DNA of 20,096 nt, taken from positions 1 through 20,096 of the forward strand of contig UQVG01000009.1 in assembly GCA_900544435.1 (NCBI GenBank). The letters run 5' to 3'. The stretch is from an uncultured Erysipelotrichaceae bacterium (lineage in GTDB: Bacteria > Bacillota_I > Bacilli_A > Erysipelotrichales > Coprobacillaceae). The notes beneath the pieces are model-generated. The model saw only the letters and a list, made by a program, of their open reading frames with translations. It did no database searches and had not been told where the DNA came from. Position numbers and translations under genes: made by a program. The stretch's first letter is position 1, and the number at the start of each line of letters is the position of its first letter. Of this stretch, positions 17,245 to 20,096 are shown in pieces.

Positions 17245-17463
17245 ATGGAAAAACGTATTGAAAAAGAAATTATGACAGTAAGAGAATTTGCTAAGCATAC
17301 TGGATTAAGTGAATGCTGCGTTAGAAAGTTATTAAGAGAAGAAAAAGTGTTTTACATGAAGATCGGTAGCAGATATTATATTAATGCACCTAGAACAATT
17401 GACTTTCTAACACATAATCCAATTATGGATATTACTTGGAAAGAACCGGTAGCCTCAGTGTAG
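17245..17463 (+). CDS. xis: Excisionase-family DNA-binding protein
   Basis: A 72-residue protein with a MerR-like winged helix of the excisionase (HTH_17) family: MTVREFAKHTGLSECCVRKL, then KVFYMKIGSRYYINAPRTID. Members bend DNA at the ends of integrative elements and push the integrase towards excision. The binding site AAGGAG lies 11 bases before the ATG, slightly long but usable. In Tn916-like elements int follows xis directly; here a terminator and non-coding repeats follow instead, so the integrase partner is missing or moved. The gene itself looks intact. Confidence 0.82.
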   Translation: MEKRIEKEIMTVREFAKHTGLSECCVRKLLREEKVFYMKIGSRYYINAPRTIDFLTHNPIMDITWKEPVASV

Positions 17464-17476
17464 TTTAAACAAAAGA

Positions 17477-17515
17477 AGAGATGTGGGAGTTATACTCCTG
17501 TATCTCTCATTTTGC
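17477..17515 (+). terminator. Intrinsic terminator after xis
   Basis: AGAGATGTGGGAG (17477-17489) pairs with CTCCTGTATCTCT (17495-17507) around a five-base loop; three consecutive pairs are G-U wobbles. An interrupted T-rich run (CATTTTGCTTTT) follows. It would end the sigma-sigma-xis transcript, confirming that no integrase is co-transcribed after xis. Confidence 0.65.
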
Positions 17516-17516
17516 T

Positions 17517-17642
17517 TTTATACGTGAAAAAAATAGGTAACGATGCACTGAATTTAAGCACATCAAAAAACAAGGCCATTTTTGGTGGTTTTTACGTATA
17601 AATGACTTATAAAATATGCGTTTATACGTGATTTATACGTGA
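17517..17642 (+). repeat. TTTATACGTGA 11-bp repeat cluster
   Basis: Exact copies occur at 17517-17527, 17621-17631 and 17632-17642, the last two in perfect tandem. An inverted copy matching 10 of 11 positions lies at about 17592-17602 (TTACGTATAAA). Short direct repeats next to xis suit the arm-type binding sites of a tyrosine recombinase or excisionase at an element end. Replication iterons are less likely because no initiator gene is present. Confidence 0.7.
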
Positions 17643-17674
17643 AAGTTTCAGAAAACATAATTAACAGTTGCACA

Positions 17675-17754
17675 CGATAAATAAAAATAGCTTAAAAAAA
17701 TATAGTTTTTCGATTTATTTTAACGATTTTGTTCCAGATAAAACGATAAATAAA
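17675..17754 (+). repeat. Pair of CGATAAATAAA direct repeats
   Basis: The 11-mer CGATAAATAAA occurs at 17675-17685 and 17744-17754, and a partly inverted relative (CGATTTATTTTAACG) lies between them. Together with the preceding repeats this fills the gene-free stretch 17464-17787, which holds no supported ORF. It may be part of an attachment region; chance similarity in AT-rich DNA is possible. Confidence 0.4.
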
Positions 17755-17787
17755 CGTTTTACCTTACGTTGGTGAATAATAACTATT

Positions 17788-17816
17788 AAAAAACCTTGAT
17801 AAATTCAAGGTTTTTT
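17788..17816. terminator. Bidirectional intrinsic terminator
   Basis: AAAAAACCTTGA (17788-17799) and TCAAGGTTTTTT (17805-17816) form a perfect stem around a five-base loop, with A-run and T-run flanks. It can work on either strand. It lies just past the 3' end of the minus-strand integrase remnant and so probably served that gene. Confidence 0.75.
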
Positions 17817-17839
17817 TATTTTTTAAGAACATATTGACA

Positions 17840-18004
17840 TCATTTGTATAAATTAATGAGTTTTTCTGATAGTGATTCTTTACTTTCGGCGTATAAGTGG
17901 CTATATGTTTTTAAAACAGTATCTACCGTATCACCAATTCTATCAGCTACAATTGTTGGGCTATATCCTAAATCTATAAGTAATGAAACATGATTATGGA
18001 TTAC
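17840..18004 (-). pseudogene. C-terminal remnant of a tyrosine integrase
   Basis: Reading the minus strand towards the TGA at 17842-17840 gives about 54 codons containing HNHVSLLIDLGYSPTIVADR, then IGDTVDTVLKTYSHLYAESK and a short charged tail. This is the end of a phage-type tyrosine recombinase, including the active-site tyrosine in the TYSHL motif. The expected GHT box-II histidine is GDT here, and the expected LRHSH arginine motif reads IHNH. In-frame stops lie immediately upstream. Both changes and the missing N-terminal ~300 residues show the gene is dead. It resembles phage or island integrases more than the Tn916 type, so it may come from a different element than the xis gene nearby. 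Confidence 0.75.
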
Positions 18005-18007
18005 GTT

Positions 18008-18157
18008 TTAAATTACTTTCTGAATATTACGGTGTGGCAAGGCCACTCCGTAATATTCAACTTGAGATCGTATTCTTTGATATGTTAAATCATCAACGAA
18101 AAGACTTTGTTTTCTTTTATCAAATAATAAATAAAGTTGTCTTTGAATAGAGGACAT
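18008..18157 (-). CDS. Possible 49-residue minus-strand protein
   Basis: The ATG (complement of 18155-18157) opens a frame of 49 residues beginning MSSIQRQLYLLFDKRKQSLF and ending PHRNIQKVI. The composition is protein-like, mixed charged and hydrophobic, and an AGGA lies about 11 bases before the ATG. I do not recognise it. It ends four bases before the start of the integrase remnant, on the same strand, so it may be a relic gene from the same element. A long perfect hairpin lies inside its 3' half, which is unusual for coding DNA. Confidence 0.3.
   Translation of the reverse strand: MSSIQRQLYLLFDKRKQSLFVDDLTYQRIRSQVEYYGVALPHRNIQKVI
18021..18059. repeat. 18-bp near-perfect hairpin
   Basis: The arms TGAATATTACGGTGTGGC (18021-18038) and GCCACTCCGTAATATTCA (18042-18059) pair with one mismatch around a three-base loop. 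No T-run follows on either strand, so it is not an intrinsic terminator. It lies at the boundary of the integrase remnant and could be a recombination relic, a binding site or a regulatory RNA hairpin. Confidence 0.85.
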
Positions 18158-18192
18158 TTCATAAAAGTCCTACTAATATTATTTTTATATAG

Positions 18193-18224
18193 TACATATG
18201 TTGAATTTCATTTCAACATATGTA
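18193..18224. repeat. 13-bp perfect inverted repeat with 6-bp spacer
   Basis: TACATATGTTGAA (18193-18205) and TTCAACATATGTA (18212-18224) are perfect inverted copies separated by TTTCAT. Long symmetric arms with a short spacer fit a dimeric regulator's operator or the core site of a tyrosine recombinase. It sits between the possible minus-strand ORF and the YwqG-like gene and could control either. Confidence 0.8.
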
Positions 18225-18294
18225 TTCGCTAAAAAAGAGTTTTTTCTTTTTAAATAATAATTAATTGATACAATAGTATAAAGGAGGAATCATT

Positions 18295-19116
18295 GTGGGA
18301 TTTTTAGACAAACTATTAAAAAAAGAAAATAATAAACAAGAAGAAAAACCTGCCAAAAGAATCTATCAAAGATTAAAAGAAGTAAGTGAAATTGAATATA
18401 TACGCTTTGAATTAGAAGAAAAAGAAACACATATCTTTGATAGTAAAGTAGGTGGTGCTTATTATGTACCTAGAGATCAAAATCTTCCAGTAAATCAAAA
18501 AACAGGAGCACCTTTATATTTATTAGCACAAATAAATTTTGAACAAATACCTCATATAAAAGATCTTCCAGAAAAAGGATTACTTCAAATCTTTATTAGT
18601 GGAGATGATGATGTTTATGGATTAGACTTTGATAATGAATATAACCAATCAGGGTGGTGTTTACGTTATTTAGAAGAAGTACCAAAATTAGTAGATAAAT
18701 TATGTATCTATAGGTTTCAATGGAGCGAAGATACTGATCTGCCTTTAGAAAAAGATACAACTTTTTTATTAAAGGCTCATTTAGATAAACAAGTTATAAC
18801 AATGAATGATATTCATTTTGATGAAGTTGTTGATACTTATTTAGATGAAAAATTAAAAGAAGCTATGCAAGATGATGAGGTAATGGATGAATTAAATGAT
18901 TTGTTTACTTTGATTCCTTGTCAAATAGGCGGTTATCCTTTTTTCACACAATATGATCCTCGTCAAGAAGATAGTAATGAAGTATTGTTATTTCAACTTG
19001 ATTCACAAGATCATATTTTATGGGGCGATTCAGGCATCGGTAATTTCTTTATTTCAAAAGAAGATTTAAAAAATAAAGATTTTAGTCATGTTCGCTATAA
19101 TTGGGATTGTTATTAG
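18295..19116 (+). CDS. DUF1963 / YwqG-family protein
   Basis: The 273-residue protein matches the YwqG (DUF1963) family: GGAYYVPRDQNLPVNQKTGA near 58-77, then YLLAQINFEQIP, GLLQIFISGDDDVYG, and near the C-terminus IGGYPFFTQYDPRQ and ILWGDSGIGNFFIS. These are the conserved blocks and order of the family, at about the usual length. The first 25 residues are a lysine-rich extension. The start is GTG, chosen because AAGGAGG lies seven bases upstream. The molecular function of the family is not established. It is likely a cytosolic single-gene unit of the host chromosome, apart from the element to its left. Confidence 0.88.
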   Translation: MGFLDKLLKKENNKQEEKPAKRIYQRLKEVSEIEYIRFELEEKETHIFDSKVGGAYYVPRDQNLPVNQKTGAPLYLLAQINFEQIPHIKDLPEKGLLQIFISGDDDVYGLDFDNEYNQSGWCLRYLEEVPKLVDKLCIYRFQWSEDTDLPLEKDTTFLLKAHLDKQVITMNDIHFDEVVDTYLDEKLKEAMQDDEVMDELNDLFTLIPCQIGGYPFFTQYDPRQEDSNEVLLFQLDSQDHILWGDSGIGNFFISKEDLKNKDFSHVRYNWDCY

Positions 19117-19127
19117 ATGCATATTGT

Positions 19128-19156
19128 TTGCTTAATAGAGAAAAATAGTTTATATT
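19128..19156 (+). promoter_or_regulatory. Candidate promoter for desulfoferrodoxin
   Basis: TTGCTT (19128-19133) and TATATT (19151-19156) are spaced 17 bp apart, a plausible sigma-A-type pair. The predicted start near 19163 leaves a short leader before the binding site AGAGGAAAAGG and the ATG at 19200. Confidence 0.45.
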
Positions 19157-19199
19157 ATAAATAGGAATAATTACTACTTATAGAAAAGAGGAAAAGGCT

Positions 19200-19574
19200 A
19201 TGAAACAAAAATTTTATATTTGTAAACACTGTGGAAATGTGATTGAAAAAGTTGAAGATAAAGGAGTCCCTGTGGTATGTTGTGGAGAAGTTATGAAAGA
19301 ACTTCAAGCAGGAATAGAAGATGCTGCATTTGAAAAACATATTCCTGTTTATACAGTGGAAGGAGATACTGTTCATGTATTTGTAGGAGAAGTTGAACAT
19401 CCAATGACAGCAGAACATTGGATTGAATGGGTTTCTTTAAAAACAGATAAAGGTATTCAAAGAAAATATCTAAAACCAGGAGAAAAACCAAGTGTTGATT
19501 TTAAAATCTTAGAAGATGAAAAAGTAGAAGAAGTGTATGCTTATTGTAATCTTCATGGATTGTGGAAAAAATAA
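19200..19574 (+). CDS. dfx: Desulfoferrodoxin (superoxide reductase, 2Fe type)
   Basis: The 124-residue enzyme reduces superoxide to hydrogen peroxide without releasing oxygen, as anaerobes do in the cytoplasm, taking electrons from rubredoxin or a similar donor. The N-terminal desulforedoxin domain has all four iron ligands: C8, C11, C27, C28. The catalytic domain has the EKHIP motif (H47), H67, H73, C116 and H119, which correspond to the four-histidine, one-cysteine iron site. E45 and K46 are the residues next to the active site. Length and spacing match the Desulfovibrio enzyme almost exactly. The gene has its own candidate promoter and a strong terminator, so it is a single-gene unit. It is the best clue that the host is an anaerobe. 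Confidence 0.96.
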   Translation: MKQKFYICKHCGNVIEKVEDKGVPVVCCGEVMKELQAGIEDAAFEKHIPVYTVEGDTVHVFVGEVEHPMTAEHWIEWVSLKTDKGIQRKYLKPGEKPSVDFKILEDEKVEEVYAYCNLHGLWKK

Positions 19575-19583
19575 TGAAGCTAT

Positions 19584-19607
19584 AAAAAGACCAGAAATGG
19601 TCTTTTT
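19584..19607 (+). terminator. Intrinsic terminator after dfx
   Basis: AAAAAGACCA (19584-19593) and TGGTCTTTTT (19598-19607) pair perfectly around a GAAA tetraloop, with the T-run built into the right arm. It lies ten bases after the dfx stop codon. Confidence 0.92.
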
Positions 19608-20096
19608 ATATGTATTATATGAACAGTTCAATTATAATTATCATTTGATAAATAGTTTTTAGTATATTAATTCTTAATAATATATAAACAATGGTAAGTA
19701 TAATAAAAACAAACACTTTAAAACAAGATATACGTCTTAAAAAATGGTAATTAAATTTGTTTATGCAACCGTTGGTTTAGTTTATGTATGCTTTATAAAA
19801 TACCAAGTGAGGATGAACATCGTTTATTTGATTAAAAAAGTTTCGAATTGAAGTGAACTGAATAAGTTGGACCAACAACTTAGGAGGTTCACTTCATTTT
19901 TTGCTTTTTTGATGAATTATTAGGTTCTTAGGAATCGAGTCTCATTGTCAATAAGGAAATTGGAATAAATTTAGGACATTTTCATTTTCGAATCACATTT
20001 TTTAAGTATTGCTGGTAAGACTTGGAGATTAGAGCATTATGATTTTTTTGTATATTTAGAAATTCTATAAAATTATTGATTTATATCTTAATTAAC
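19608..20096. other. Gene-free tail of the window
   Basis: Nearly 490 very AT-rich bases show no ORF of protein-like composition on either strand. The one structured part is the inverted repeat at 19849-19896. The rest may be a promoter region for a gene beyond the edge or decayed mobile DNA. Confidence 0.6.
19849..19896. repeat. Nested inverted repeat resembling an IS3-family end
   Basis: The outer arms TGAAGTGAAC (19849-19858) and GTTCACTTCA (19887-19896) are perfect, and an inner AAGTTG/CAACTT stem (19864-19869 with 19876-19881) is nested within. The pattern GTGAACTG, AAGTTGGAC, AGGAGGTTCACTT resembles the left end of IS150-group IS3 elements, where AGGAGG would serve the first transposase ORF. 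No transposase ORF follows. It could be a solo IS end, or simply a terminator, because TTTTTTGCTTTTTT comes next. Confidence 0.5.

Noticed and set aside
17517..17754. CRISPR array or plasmid replication iterons in the repeat region
   Set aside because: The repeats are only 11 bp, irregularly spaced or abutting, and have no spacers, cas genes or replication initiator nearby.
19155..19418. Minus-strand open frame overlapping desulfoferrodoxin
   Set aside because: It is antisense to a gene with every iron ligand conserved, and its Phe/Ser/His-rich peptide is a typical shadow translation.

Overview
The window is AT-rich, carries strong AAGGAGG-type ribosome binding sites and is densely coded. 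It includes a complete two-iron desulfoferrodoxin. Together these point to a low-GC anaerobic Firmicute (Bacillota), perhaps a gut Erysipelotrichia or Coprobacillus-like organism. That placement is inference from style and gene content; there is no rRNA or tRNA gene to confirm it. The first 38 bases are not biological: they match the 3' part of the Illumina TruSeq universal adapter. The contig therefore starts on untrimmed adapter and the first gene has lost its 5' end.

Region 1 (41-15736) is one long forward run of seven tightly spaced genes that looks like a defence operon. It starts with two unrecognised partner proteins; the first has an ATPase-like segment whose P-loop lacks the lysine. 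Next is a 1750-residue SF2 helicase with a C-terminal DUF1998/MZB cysteine cluster, the type found in Druantia (DruE) and DISARM. A 67-residue Cro/C1-type regulator separates this from a type I restriction-modification set: HsdR, then an HsdM fused to a single-target HsdS half. The run ends with a 905-residue protein that joins an N-terminal HEPN-like segment (RNLIEH motif) to an SF1 (RecD/UvrD-like) helicase. The layout suggests several antiviral activities expressed together, with the type I methylase giving self-protection.

Region 2 (15737-16138) is a non-coding control region. It holds a possible promoter, a foldable RNA of about 75 nt, a nested intrinsic terminator, and a six-codon leader ORF encoding MIRAPP. 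A 13-bp hairpin starts at the last base of the leader stop codon and buries the ribosome binding site of the next gene. The geometry is that of translational attenuation by a stalled ribosome, and RAPP is a known stalling motif.

Region 3 (16139-17820) resembles the recombination-control end of a Tn916-like integrative element: a sigma-70-region-4-like protein, a second small sigma/HTH protein, and an excisionase. No integrase follows. Instead there are terminators and a cluster of 11-bp repeats that could be recombinase arm sites. A decayed C-terminal fragment of an unrelated-looking tyrosine integrase lies beyond, on the minus strand (17840-18004), next to a possible 49-codon minus-strand ORF and two strong inverted repeats.

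Region 4 (18295-20096) looks like ordinary chromosome: a DUF1963/YwqG-family protein, desulfoferrodoxin (superoxide reductase) with its own promoter and terminator, then nearly 500 bp without a gene that contains one inverted repeat resembling the end of an IS3-family element. The simplest reading is a defence island carried beside the right end of a decayed or rearranged integrative element.
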